Of a DNA stretch of 64,000 bases, positions 24,558-33,279 are shown piece by piece (positions within the stretch are counted from its first letter, which is position 1; each line of letters begins with the position of its first letter). The notes beneath the pieces are model-generated. The model searched no databases, was not told where the DNA came from, and worked only from the letters and a program-made list of their open reading frames with translations. The stretch comes from Roseiarcus sp963772555. GTDB taxonomy: Bacteria > Pseudomonadota > Alphaproteobacteria > Rhizobiales > Beijerinckiaceae. The stretch lies in contig CAVYXQ010000012.1 of NCBI GenBank assembly GCA_963772555.1, positions 65,714 through 129,713 on the forward strand. The letters run 5' to 3'. A program made the translations under genes and the position numbers.

Positions 24558-26304
24558 CGGCGGCGAAGGACGCCATCGGCTGAGGGCGCCGGCGCGGCGC
24601 CGCGGTGTCGTGAAGCGGCTCGCGCGGCACGGTTGGGTCCGCCTCGACGACATAGGGAAACGCCGACGGCGGAACATAGGGCAGCGCGCCGAGCGGAAGG
24701 CGGTAGCCGACCGGGCTGTCGCCCGGCACGAGGAAAAGGCCGCCGCGTCGCGTCTTCCATTTCTCGCTGCGCCAGCGTGTCTCCATCGATTTCGCCTGCC
24801 AGCGCTGGACCGGCAGCACATAGCCGGACGGCTCGGTCAATCCGCGCGCGAACACCTTGGCGAGGCGCAGCCGCTCCTCCGGATCCTTCAGCTTGGAATT
24901 CTCCGGCGTGACATTGTCGGGAAGGTTGGCTTCCTTGACGATCCATGTGGCTGGATCCTCGTAGGCCGGCGCGATGAAGTCGGAGTTGAGGCCGAGTTCC
25001 GAGGCGATCGCGCCGAGAAGCGCCCTCGCCCCCCCTCCGGTCGCCCCGGTTTCCTGGCCTTCCGCAGCGATGCGTCGTGGGTCGGACCAGACCGGCTTGC
25101 CGTCCCGGCGCCAATAAAGCGAGAACGTCCAGCGCGGCAGGGACTCGCCCGGATACCATTTTCCCTGCCCGTAATGCAGGAAGCCGCCGGGCGCGAACCG
25201 CTCCCTCAAGCGGCGGATCAGCCGGTCGGCGAGCTCGCGCTTGCCCGGACCGACGGCGTCGGTGTTCCATTCGCCCAATTCGAAGTCGTCGATCGAGACG
25301 AAGGTCGGCTCTCCGCCCATCGTCAGGCGGACGTCGCCCGAGACCAGCGCCCGGTCGACTTCTTCGCCGAGCCGGTCGAGCGCCGTCCACGCCTCTTCCG
25401 AGAAGGGCTTGGTGATGCGCGGATGCTCCGACACGCGCTCGACCCGCATGTCGAACGAGAAGTCGACGTTGGCGAAGCTGGCGACGCCGGAGATGGGCGC
25501 GGCGTTGCGGTAGTGCGGCGTGGCGGCGAGCGGGATGTGGCTTTCGCCGGTCAGAAGCCCGGAGGTCGGATCGAGCCCGATCCAGCCGGCGCCGGGGAGA
25601 TAGACCTCCGCCCAGGCATGAAGATCGGTGAAATCGTGATCTGTTCCCGGCGGCCCGTCGAGCGCGACGAGGTCGGGCTTGAGCTGGATCAGGTAGCCGG
25701 AGACGAAGCGCGCGGCCAATCCGAGATGACGGAGAATCTGCACCAGGAGCCAGCTCGAATCGCGGCACGAGCCGGAGCCGCGCTCGAAGGTCTCCTCCGG
25801 GCTCTGCACGCCCGTCTCCATCCGGATAAGGTATCTTATCTCGCTTGCGAGGCGCCGGTTGAGATCGACGACAAAATCGACCGTGCGCCGCGGCGTGCGG
25901 TCGATGCCGTTGAGAAAGACCTGAAGCCGCGGCCCCGCGGGCTCCGGGGTGCGGTAGATGACGAGATCGGGTCTGAGATCCTCGCCATATTCGAACGGCC
26001 AAGTATCCGCGCTTTCCTCGACGAAGAAATCGAACGGATTGTACACTGTCATGTCGGCGAGGACGTCGACCTCGATCTTCAGTTCGTTGACGAGTTCGGG
26101 GAAGACGTAGCGGGCGAGCCAGTTGCCGTAAGGGTCCTGCTGCACGTTGACGAAATGATCGGCGGGCGTGACTTTCAGCGAATGCGAGATGACGCGTGTG
26201 CGGCTGTGCGGAGCAGGCTTCAGGCGGATGATCTGCGGCCCGAGCGAGACCGGTCGGTCATATTTGTAATGGGTCAGGTGGTGGATCGCGGCTCGAATGG
26301 ACAT
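24466..26304 (-). CDS. Transglutaminase-like protein with N-terminal part of DUF2126
   Basis: Starts MSIRAAIHHLTHYKYDRPVS, the bacterial transglutaminase N-terminal domain. The protease-like core has the catalytic triad: Cys in FERGSGSCRDSSWLLVQ, His in TDLHAWAEVYLPGAG and Asp in GLDPTSGLLTGE. The DUF2126 part then begins (RLTMGGEPTFVSIDDFEL, HYGQGKWYPGESLPRW, LPDNVTPENSKL). The frame leaves the conserved sequence at the linker around 24540-24620 and ends at 24466 after some 30 non-homologous residues. Family members are often near alpha-E/circularly permuted ATP-grasp genes; none is adjacent here. Substrate unknown. Confidence 0.85.
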   Translation of the reverse strand: MSIRAAIHHLTHYKYDRPVSLGPQIIRLKPAPHSRTRVISHSLKVTPADHFVNVQQDPYGNWLARYVFPELVNELKIEVDVLADMTVYNPFDFFVEESADTWPFEYGEDLRPDLVIYRTPEPAGPRLQVFLNGIDRTPRRTVDFVVDLNRRLASEIRYLIRMETGVQSPEETFERGSGSCRDSSWLLVQILRHLGLAARFVSGYLIQLKPDLVALDGPPGTDHDFTDLHAWAEVYLPGAGWIGLDPTSGLLTGESHIPLAATPHYRNAAPISGVASFANVDFSFDMRVERVSEHPRITKPFSEEAWTALDRLGEEVDRALVSGDVRLTMGGEPTFVSIDDFELGEWNTDAVGPGKRELADRLIRRLRERFAPGGFLHYGQGKWYPGESLPRWTFSLYWRRDGKPVWSDPRRIAAEGQETGATGGGARALLGAIASELGLNSDFIAPAYEDPATWIVKEANLPDNVTPENSKLKDPEERLRLAKVFARGLTEPSGYVLPVQRWQAKSMETRWRSEKWKTRRGGLFLVPGDSPVGYRLPLGALPYVPPSAFPYVVEADPTVPREPLHDTAAPRRRPQPMASFAADEFDAAGAGRAAPRRHRRRGAHRLDGRSAR

Positions 26305-26526
26305 GGGGCGGGGGCGGACCTCGTGACGGTGCTGCAAAGACTTTCACATTTTGCTGCGCCGCACAATCAAACTTGTCGCGCGCATTGATGGCCGGCCGGC
26401 AGGCGCGTATGGAGCCCAGTTTCCGAGAGACTGTGTCCGGCTGCCCGGTGGATTCGGGGAACCTTTTGCTTCAAGGATCGGGGTCGTCGATTATCGATTC
26501 TGGTTCCTCCCTAGCCGAGGCCAAGC

Positions 26527-26976
26527 GTGCTGACCAACAAAGGGAAATACGGCCTCAAGGCCATGGTGCATCTTGCCGGCCTCGACCGGGACGCGCTGGC
26601 CCAGGTCGCCGACATAGCGGAAACCAATGCGATCTCGAAGAAATTCCTCGATCACATCCTGACCGAGCTCCGCCACGCCGGGCTCGTCTATTCGAAAAAG
26701 GGCAAGGGCGGCGGCTATGCCCTCGCCCGGCCGGCGGACGAGATCCGGGTGGGCGCGATCGTGCGCGTCCTCGACGGACCTCTTGCGCCGATCCCTTGCG
26801 CCTCGGTGACGGCGTTCCGACCCTGCGACGATTGCGCGGACCTCAAGACCTGTCCCGTGCGCCTGATCATGGTCGAGGCGCGCAACGCAATTGCCGACAT
26901 CCTCGACAATCGCACGCTGGCCGAACTGCGGGCCTCGACCGTTCCGGTCGAATGGGCCGCGATGTACGACATCTGA
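26527..26976 (+). CDS. Rrf2-family transcriptional regulator
   Basis: 149 residues with GTG start. The N-terminal winged helix shows LTNKGKYGLKAMVHLAGL, ETNAISKKFLDHILTELRHA and the wing KKGKGGGYALARPADEIRVG. A cysteine group CASVTAFRPCDDCADLKTCP follows and could bind an Fe-S cluster as in IscR/NsrR, but spacing differs from those. Such proteins sense iron, sulfur, NO or redox state. It is divergent from the transglutaminase gene and convergent with the SDR gene; its targets are unknown. Confidence 0.88.
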   Translation: MLTNKGKYGLKAMVHLAGLDRDALAQVADIAETNAISKKFLDHILTELRHAGLVYSKKGKGGGYALARPADEIRVGAIVRVLDGPLAPIPCASVTAFRPCDDCADLKTCPVRLIMVEARNAIADILDNRTLAELRASTVPVEWAAMYDI

Positions 26977-26988
26977 TGCGGCCCGAGC

Positions 26989-27843
26989 TCAAACCTCATC
27001 CGCCCGCATGTAGTCGGCGAAGGCTTGCCGAAAGTCCGGGTGCCAGCGCGACAGGGCTGGGCGATTGTCGACGATGTCGCGCGCGCCCCACAGGATGCGG
27101 CGCTCGTCGATCTCGCGGGTGACCTCGTTGTCGGGACAGAGAATGTAGAAGTCGCCGGCCGACATGCGCTCGACAAGGAAATCGACGACCTGCTCGGGCG
27201 TCCATGCCGCCGGCGGCTTTGCCGTCGCCCCCGTGGTCAGCCCGGTGAAGGTGAAGCCGGGGATGAGCAGGTGCGCGCTGATTCGGCAGCCCTCGATGTT
27301 GCGCAATTCATGGGCGAGGGCTTCGGTCACGACTTTCACGCCGGCTTTCGAAACGTTGTAGGCCGCATCGCCCGGCGGGCAGGTGATGCCCTGCTTCGAG
27401 CCGGTGTTGACGATCGCGGCGTCCGTCCCCTGCTTCAGCATCTCGGGCGCGAACGTCTGTACGCCATGAATGACGCCCCAGAGATTGACGTTCAGAACGC
27501 GGCGCCATTTCTCGCCGTCGCCGATAACCGGACCGCCGCCGCCGACCCCGGCGTTGTTCATCAGCAGCGCGACCTCGCCGAAGGCCTCGTAAGCCGCCGT
27601 CTTCAACCGTTCGACGTCCGCCGGATCGCTGACGTCAATGACGAGCGGGCGGACGTTCGCTTCGCTGCCGGACACGGCGGCGACCGCCGCCGCCGCCGAT
27701 TGCAGCCGCTCGGCGCTCCGGTCGGCCATGACGACCTTCATGCCGAGTCCGGCGAACTTTTTCGCGGCGGCCAGGCCGATGCCGCTCGCCGCCCCGGTGA
27801 TGACGGCGACATGGTTGCGGGCAAGAGCAGGATGAAGCGGCAT
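26989..27843 (-). CDS. Short-chain dehydrogenase/reductase
   Basis: Classical SDR of 284 residues: VITGAASGIGLAAAKKFAGL for NAD(P) binding, MNNAGVGGGGPV, VNTGSKQGITCPPG with the catalytic Ser, and AAYNVSKAGVKVVTEAL with Tyr-x-x-x-Lys. MADRSAE after beta-2, with Asp, suggests a preference for NAD over NADP. The C-terminal tail is longer than usual (WTPEQVVDFLVERMSAGDFY, then DNEVTREIDERRILWGA), a feature of a subgroup of uncharacterised SDRs. Substrate unknown. Convergent with the Rrf2 gene. Confidence 0.88.
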   Translation of the reverse strand: MPLHPALARNHVAVITGAASGIGLAAAKKFAGLGMKVVMADRSAERLQSAAAAVAAVSGSEANVRPLVIDVSDPADVERLKTAAYEAFGEVALLMNNAGVGGGGPVIGDGEKWRRVLNVNLWGVIHGVQTFAPEMLKQGTDAAIVNTGSKQGITCPPGDAAYNVSKAGVKVVTEALAHELRNIEGCRISAHLLIPGFTFTGLTTGATAKPPAAWTPEQVVDFLVERMSAGDFYILCPDNEVTREIDERRILWGARDIVDNRPALSRWHPDFRQAFADYMRADEV

Positions 27844-28000
27844 GGCGAGGCCTCGAAGGTTGGGCTTCGGCCCCCGTTCGTATTCGGGCCAAAGCGCGGA
27901 AATGATCCTGGCGGAAACTATACGGCGCCTGTTCTCATAACGATATTCGGCCGGAGCCGACCCCTCCGCGTTTCTCGCCTTGCGGGGGAAACGCCGACGT

Positions 28001-29050
28001 CTATTTGCTCCGCATCGCCCAGCTTGGCAGGAGCTCGGGCTGCAGCGCCAGCGTTTCGCCGCCGGTGAAGACGCGTTTCATGTTGGCCAGGATCGCCCGG
28101 CACATCTCAAGGTTCGGGGTGGGATCGGTCACGCCGAATTCTTCCGAGCCGCCCACGACCACGCTGTCGCGGCGCGGAAAAAGATAGCCGCCATGCCCGG
28201 CAAACAAGTATTGCAGGCTGGGCTGCGGCGGCAGCGACACCAGCTGCCCGCGAACTGCAACCATCAATCTGTCCTTGCAGATCGCCTTGGCTCCCAGTCC
28301 CGTGCAATTGACGACAATCGTCTCGGTCAGCTCGGCGACGTCGCTGAGATCCTCGAATTCGCGCGCGTTGAAGGGGACGTTCGCCGCCTGAAGGTCGGTT
28401 TGCATCCTGCTGAGGAAGATCGGCGGCTCGACCAGCAAGGTCGCATAGCCGAAGCCTGATTGTCTCAGATGCGCGAAGGGCAGATGCGCGAAAGCCGTCG
28501 GCCGCGGGATGACGTCGGGCGGGCAGATTTCGAAGTTTGAGGCGTGCACGAGCGTATAGTTCTCGCGCGCCGACACGCCGTAGGCCGCGCCTCGAGCCTT
28601 ATGCTCGGAAAACGCCCGGCGCAAAATGCGGGTGAACTGTGCGGCGTCCCGATGGTTGACCAATGAGGGCGCCCATTGCCCGCCCGCCTTGTTGGAGGTC
28701 GTATTCGGCGGAAAGTCTTTGGCGTAGATCGCGACCTTGAGATTGCGCGAGAGGAGGAGCGTGGCCGCTGTCAGGCCCATCGCGCCTGCGCCGAGCACCG
28801 CGACGCTGTCGTTCGCGCCGACGCCGTGAGCAGTCACGATATCGACGACTTCGTGCGCGCAGCCCCAGCTCAAAGTAATGCCGGCGCCGCCATGGCCGTA
28901 ATTGTGGACGACGAACTTGCTGCCGACGACTTCAGGCGCGAGGCGATAGGTCTGCTCCCGATAGGGACGTAGACCTGCGATCGGCGGACGCGTCGTCGGA
29001 TCCCAGTCGAAGTCCGGCGTGGGAAGAATCCTCGTCGGCGATTTTGACAT
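28001..29050 (-). CDS. Circularly permuted D-amino-acid-oxidase-like FAD oxidoreductase
   Basis: 349 residues from ATG 29050. All the DAAO motifs are present but in changed order. The part that closes ordinary DAAO (substrate-binding GLRPYR at 26-31, then VVHNYGHGGAGITLSWGCA at 47-65) comes first. The FAD Rossmann segment VAVLGAGAMGLTAATLL follows at about 83, then AKDFPPNTTSNKAGGQWAPS, VVNCTGLGAKAI, VRGQLVSLP and SVVVGGSEEFGVTDPTPN. It therefore probably oxidises a D-amino acid or related amine with FAD, but activity is inferred. Divergent from cbiD. Confidence 0.85.
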   Translation of the reverse strand: MSKSPTRILPTPDFDWDPTTRPPIAGLRPYREQTYRLAPEVVGSKFVVHNYGHGGAGITLSWGCAHEVVDIVTAHGVGANDSVAVLGAGAMGLTAATLLLSRNLKVAIYAKDFPPNTTSNKAGGQWAPSLVNHRDAAQFTRILRRAFSEHKARGAAYGVSARENYTLVHASNFEICPPDVIPRPTAFAHLPFAHLRQSGFGYATLLVEPPIFLSRMQTDLQAANVPFNAREFEDLSDVAELTETIVVNCTGLGAKAICKDRLMVAVRGQLVSLPPQPSLQYLFAGHGGYLFPRRDSVVVGGSEEFGVTDPTPNLEMCRAILANMKRVFTGGETLALQPELLPSWAMRSK

Positions 29051-29254
29051 GGGCGGCCCCCCTCTGGCGACGATCACCGTCGCCGCGCGTTCGTCGCGTT
29101 TTTCAATCGCCTGAATTCGATCTTACGATAGAAACGGGCGCGTCCATAGACCGGGGCGCGCGATGGCGCACGTGAAGAGCGCCGACACGACGGGCGGCCT
29201 GCCGGTGGGGAAGTCGCTCTGGGCAAAGCCATCGCGCCGATCTAGACGAGCCAA

Positions 29255-30355
29255 ATGAGCGATGCTCGACCGGAAGCGCCGCTGCGACGCGGCTGGACCA
29301 CCGGCGCCTGCGCCAGCGGCGCCGCGCGCGCCGCTTTCGAAGCGCTGCTGACGGGCGCCTTTCCAGATCCCGTCCGGGTTGCGCTGCCGAAGGGCTTGCG
29401 GCCCGAGTTCGCGCTCGCGGTGCAGGAGCTTGGCGACGATTTCGCCCGCGCCGGGATCGTCAAGGACGCCGGCGACGATCCCGATGTGACGCACGGCGCG
29501 CTGATCGTCGCGACCGTGCGTTTTGGCCTGAAGGGCGAGGGCGTCGGGTTCAGGGCGGGAGAGGGAGTCGGCACGGTGACGCGGCCCGGCCTGCCGCTGC
29601 CGCCGGGCGAGCCGGCCATCAATCCCGCGCCCCGCGCGATGATCCGCGCCAATCTCGAGGAGGTCGCGGGGCGGCTCGCGGTCGCGTATGACGCGGTCGT
29701 CGAAATCTCCGTGCCCGGCGGCGCGAAGATCGCCGAACGCACCGCCAACGGCCGGCTCGGCATTGTCGGCGGCTTGTCGATCCTCGGCACGACCGGCGTC
29801 GTCGTCCCCTATTCCTGTTCGGCCTGGATCCGCTCGATCATGAGCGGCGTCGACGTCGCCCGGGCGAGCGGCTGCGTCCATATCGGCGCGGCCACCGGCG
29901 AGACCTCCGAGGCGGCGATCCGCCTCCTGTATCGTCTGCCCGACCACGCCTTGATCGAGATGGGTGACTTCGCCGGCGGACTGCTCAAGTACCTGCGCGC
30001 CCATCCGGTCGACCGCGTCACCATCGCCGGCGGCCCGGCCAAGATGACGAAGCTCGCCGAGGGCAGGCTCGATCTGCATTCGAAGCGCGGCGCCGTCGAT
30101 CTCGAGGCTTTGGCGGCCCGCGTCGCCAAAGCCGGCGGCGCGCCGTCGCTCGCGGCGGCGATCGCGGCGGCCAACAGCGGCCTGCACGCTTACGAGCTCG
30201 CCGCCATGGCCGGATTCGATCTACCGGCGCTCGTCGCCGAGGGCGCATGGGCGACGGCGGCGCGCGTGCTCGCCGGGACGCGCTGCGAACTCGAGATTGT
30301 CGTCGTCGGACGCGACGGACGCCCTCTCGCGAGCAGCGGCTTCCGACGGGTGTAG
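29255..30355 (+). CDS. cbiD: Cobalt-precorrin-5B (C1)-methyltransferase
   Basis: Methylates C-1 of the corrin ring in the early-cobalt branch of cobalamin synthesis. The N-terminus LRRGWTTGACASGAARAAFE is the CbiD signature; GVGTVTRPGLPLPPGEPAIN, NPAPRAMIRANL, GILGGLSILGTTGVV-like GIVGGLSILGTTGVVVPYSC and IAGGPAKMTKLAEGRLDLH follow. 366 residues. It stands alone with no other cobalamin gene beside it, and I see no B12 riboswitch in the 200 bases upstream. Confidence 0.93.
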   Translation: MSDARPEAPLRRGWTTGACASGAARAAFEALLTGAFPDPVRVALPKGLRPEFALAVQELGDDFARAGIVKDAGDDPDVTHGALIVATVRFGLKGEGVGFRAGEGVGTVTRPGLPLPPGEPAINPAPRAMIRANLEEVAGRLAVAYDAVVEISVPGGAKIAERTANGRLGIVGGLSILGTTGVVVPYSCSAWIRSIMSGVDVARASGCVHIGAATGETSEAAIRLLYRLPDHALIEMGDFAGGLLKYLRAHPVDRVTIAGGPAKMTKLAEGRLDLHSKRGAVDLEALAARVAKAGGAPSLAAAIAAANSGLHAYELAAMAGFDLPALVAEGAWATAARVLAGTRCELEIVVVGRDGRPLASSGFRRV

Positions 30356-30388
30356 CCGCCCTTCCCCCATGCATCGCAATCCCGCAAA

Positions 30389-31311
30389 TCACGCTTCGTA
30401 ATTGTGGACGAAGTCATGCGGCGGGTTCGGTCCCCAGGCGTAGAAGGAATCCTCAGGCGGATGGTCTCCCGCCTTCCAGTCGAAGTCGGCCGGGACAAAG
30501 TCGATATCGGCCGAATATTCGCTGTAGCTGCCCCAGGGGTCCCGCACATAGTGGAAATAATTCGAGCCGAGCACGTGCCTGCCGAGGCCCCAGCCGTCGC
30601 CGTGCCCCTTCTCATGCATATGCATCGCGCCGGCGCCGATCTCGTCGACGCTGCCGACATCCCAGCTGAAATGATGATGGCCCGGCGCGTTCGAGCGGGC
30701 GAAGGCGATCATGTGATGGTCGCTGCCGTGGATGCCGTGCAGGAAGGCGATGTTGTCGCCGGAATGGTCGGAGAGACGCAGGCCGAGAACCCGGCTGTAG
30801 AAGTCGATCGCCTTGCGGACGTCGCGGGTGAACATGAGGATGTGGGCGAGGCGGCGCGGGTAGGTCCGCTCCATTGTGCTGCGGAACGGCGCGCCCCGTT
30901 CCCCCGGTCCGACGGAGGTCGCGACGAACCGGCTTTTCTCGTTCGGCGAGGTCTTGGGAGCGACGGCGATCTCCACCAGGTTGCCGTCGTGATCGTGGAA
31001 CCATAGGCCGTTCGAATCGACGCCCGGCGGAGGATCGAGGCGGCCGACCCCCATGTCCTGCAGCCGCCTGGCGAAGCGGTCGATGTCGTCGTCGAAGGCG
31101 CCGAAGGAGACTACTGGTGTTTCTTGCGCGGCCCTTCGCCGATCGTTCCCCACACATGCGGCTGGCCATGCACGCCGAGCGCCAGTCCGGATCCCTTCTC
31201 GGTCACCGCAAGGCCGAATTCGGAGTAGAAATCCTGCGCCGTCGACAAGTCGGGCACGACGAAATGGAAATGGTCGAGGGAATGGACGCCAAGTTCACCC
31301 GGTCGACGCAT
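30389..31311 (-). CDS. VOC-family extradiol-dioxygenase-like protein (frameshifted)
   Basis: Two-domain vicinal-oxygen-chelate protein like 2,3-dihydroxybiphenyl dioxygenase. Domain 1 begins SLDHFHFVVPDLSTAQDFYS; domain 2 has LAHILMFTRDVRKAIDFYS, APGHHHFSWDVG and GSYSEYSADIDF, giving the likely His-His-Glu iron ligands. The frame is lost in domain 1: after GEGPRKKHQ a TAG at 31111-31113 stops translation, while VSFGAFDDDIDRFARRL continues in the neighbouring frame. Adding one base after TA (Tyr codon) would restore the gene to about 308 residues. As written the product is broken. Aromatic ring cleavage is inferred from family. Confidence 0.78.
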
Positions 31312-31527
31312 GGCGAAGCCCCTTCGAACCGTTCCCCGCAAGTCCCGCGCTGGCGGCCCTCGAGGGCCTGCCGCGACGGAAGCCAACGCACTCGAACACG
31401 TAAAGCTGGCCCACGCAAGGTGCGGGTCGCAGCCTCATGAAGAGGCCGGGGGCGTGCGGATGCGGTCATTGTTTGCGCGGCGAAGCAGGCGAAGGAAATT
31501 CTTTCACCCGGAACCGAACGCGAGCGA

Positions 31528-32553
31528 TCAGTGGCCGGCCGCAGCGCCCAGCCAGACGGTCCCGGATTTAGGATCGAACACGACCGTGCCGAAGATCTGC
31601 AGAAAGGAGGCGCCGAGCTGGGCCGCCGGCGCGCTCATCGTCCCGATGCCGCCGCAGCCGTTCGCCGGCTTGACGATCAGGTGGAATCTCGCCGTTCGCA
31701 GAATCGGCCGGGCCTGTTCGTTTTCGATCGTCAGCGCGCCATCGCTGACCGCATAGACGGGCCGGCTCTCATGACCTTCGCAGGTCCAGACGCCGACGTC
31801 GGCCAGCCGCCGGAGCTTCGCGCCGCTCTCGACCAGGCGTTGGTAGAGAGCCTGGTTGATGTCGACCGAGTGTGAATAAACCGAGTCGGCGTAGCCGGTG
31901 TCGATTTGCGCCCACGCGCGAATGCCGCCGAGGCTGACGTATACGACGGGAACATTGGGAAGACCGCGCCTGATCGTCGAGGGGTTGGAAGAAAAGAAGC
32001 CGTCCTGGGCGATGGGGACGAGCCCCCGCGCGCGCAGCCCAGCCGACGGACAGGGCTGCGCGCTCAGAAACACCGCCCTTCCGGTGAATTGCGCGGTCAA
32101 AAGCGACAGAAAGTCGGTCCCGATAATGCCGAGCTGCCTCTGTTTCGCCTGCAGCAACTCACCATAGCGCTTGAGGTCGAAGGCGCCTTGCCCGAACCCC
32201 GGGAGCGAAATCGCCGCCGCCCTGACCGCTCCCGCCGTCGCCGCAAACGCGCCGGCCGACAGCGAACTCCGCGTCGCGCCATAGTCGAGGAGGAACCGGC
32301 CCTTAACGCCGTCGGCCCTCAGCGCGAGATAGGGAGGCGAACCGGCTGCGAAGTCACTGATCGCGTAGCGCTGGCCGCCGCACAGAGCCGCCTCCTCGGG
32401 GTCCTGGGAGTTCTCCAGGACGGCGAATGCAAGCGCCAAGGCGAGGCCGGCGGCGGCCGCGATCAGAGAGAGGCTCCTGACGTAACGCCTGGGTTCCGTT
32501 GACCCGTCGAGACTCCAGCGGAACGGTCGGCTCGCATCCCCTTTTCTGTTCAT
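31528..32553 (-). CDS. Membrane-anchored aspartic-protease-like protein
   Basis: 341 residues from ATG 32553. After a basic stretch, one hydrophobic segment (LSLIAAAAGLALALAFAVL, about 26-44) acts as signal anchor. Two Asp-containing loops resemble aspartic protease active sites: FLLDYGATRSSLSA (Tyr in place of the usual Thr) and AWAQIDTGYADSVYS (a regular DTG). A C-terminal GASFLQIFGTVVFDPKSG resembles the closing strand of retropepsin-like proteins. This suggests a bilobal pepsin-like arrangement in the periplasm, but activity is unproven. An in-frame ATG at 32640 overlaps nothing yet lacks a ribosome site. Confidence 0.65.
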   Translation of the reverse strand: MNRKGDASRPFRWSLDGSTEPRRYVRSLSLIAAAAGLALALAFAVLENSQDPEEAALCGGQRYAISDFAAGSPPYLALRADGVKGRFLLDYGATRSSLSAGAFAATAGAVRAAAISLPGFGQGAFDLKRYGELLQAKQRQLGIIGTDFLSLLTAQFTGRAVFLSAQPCPSAGLRARGLVPIAQDGFFSSNPSTIRRGLPNVPVVYVSLGGIRAWAQIDTGYADSVYSHSVDINQALYQRLVESGAKLRRLADVGVWTCEGHESRPVYAVSDGALTIENEQARPILRTARFHLIVKPANGCGGIGTMSAPAAQLGASFLQIFGTVVFDPKSGTVWLGAAAGH

Positions 32554-32697
32554 TGACGCGGCGTCACAGCGAACCCATCCTCGGACGATGAGCGGCGCTT
32601 GTTGCCTCCTCGGCCCCTCGCGCGCAGCTTTGCCCCGCACCCTTCCTTCCCCGCGGGTGCGGGGCTCATTTCGTCAGCGCGTCTGTCGGAGTGCGTC

Positions 32698-33279
32698 ATG
32701 ATCACAGTGCGTTCCCCGTTGCCGAGCTATGTCGAAATCGCCCGTCGTCAGATGGAGCGGTATACGGAGAGGATCGAGGCCCAAGTCGAGAGAGAGAGGA
32801 AGCGGCGCCTCGATGAAGAGCGCGTGCGCGAGGCGGCCGAGGCCGTCGAGCGCGCTGCGGAGAAGGCGCGGAAAGAGGCGGAGCTTGACGCCGAAGCGGC
32901 CAGGGCCGATGCAGAACTCAGGACCATGGGGATCATCCCGATCGGCGCCATCGTGGGCGCCTGCGCGGCTTTCTACGGCGTCCCGATCTCCAGCCTGTTC
33001 GCCGAGCGGCGGACAAAGGACATCGTCAAGCCCCGTCAGATCGCCATGTACCTCGCCAAGGAACTGACGCCGCGGAGCTTGCCCGATATCGGACGCAGAA
33101 TTGGCGGAAGAGACCATACGACCGTCCTCCACGGCGTACGCAAGATCGCCGCGCTCCTCAAGCGGGATCCCAACCTCGCCGCCGAGGTGGCGATCATCCG
33201 CGCCAGGATTGTGGGGCCGTCGAAAGCGGGCGCGAGACAAAACAGCGGCGCGGCGATTCAAGCGTGGCCGCCTTCCTGA
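32698..33279 (+). CDS. Stand-alone DnaA domain IV (DNA-binding) protein
   Basis: 193 residues. Residues about 8-80 are a highly charged helix (ERIEAQVERERKRRLDEERV and on), likely a coiled coil. Residues about 85-165 match the DnaA C-terminal helix-turn-helix: ACAAFYGVPISSLFAERRTK, KPRQIAMYLAKELTPRSLPD and the DnaA-box-reading signature GGRDHTTVLHGVRKI. The AAA+ domain is absent, so it cannot load helicase. It may bind DnaA-box-like sites as a regulator of initiation or transcription, which is inference. ATG 32698 follows GGAG. Confidence 0.85.
   Translation: MITVRSPLPSYVEIARRQMERYTERIEAQVERERKRRLDEERVREAAEAVERAAEKARKEAELDAEAARADAELRTMGIIPIGAIVGACAAFYGVPISSLFAERRTKDIVKPRQIAMYLAKELTPRSLPDIGRRIGGRDHTTVLHGVRKIAALLKRDPNLAAEVAIIRARIVGPSKAGARQNSGAAIQAWPPS

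Noticed and set aside
24448..26388. 646-codon plus-strand ORF over the transglutaminase gene
   Set aside because: Antisense shadow; charged low-complexity translation and no motifs, whereas the minus strand has catalytic Cys, His and Asp.
29051..29254. Cobalamin riboswitch upstream of cbiD
   Set aside because: I could not find a B12-box-like sequence or the expected stems in either direction; a covariance search would be needed to exclude it fully.
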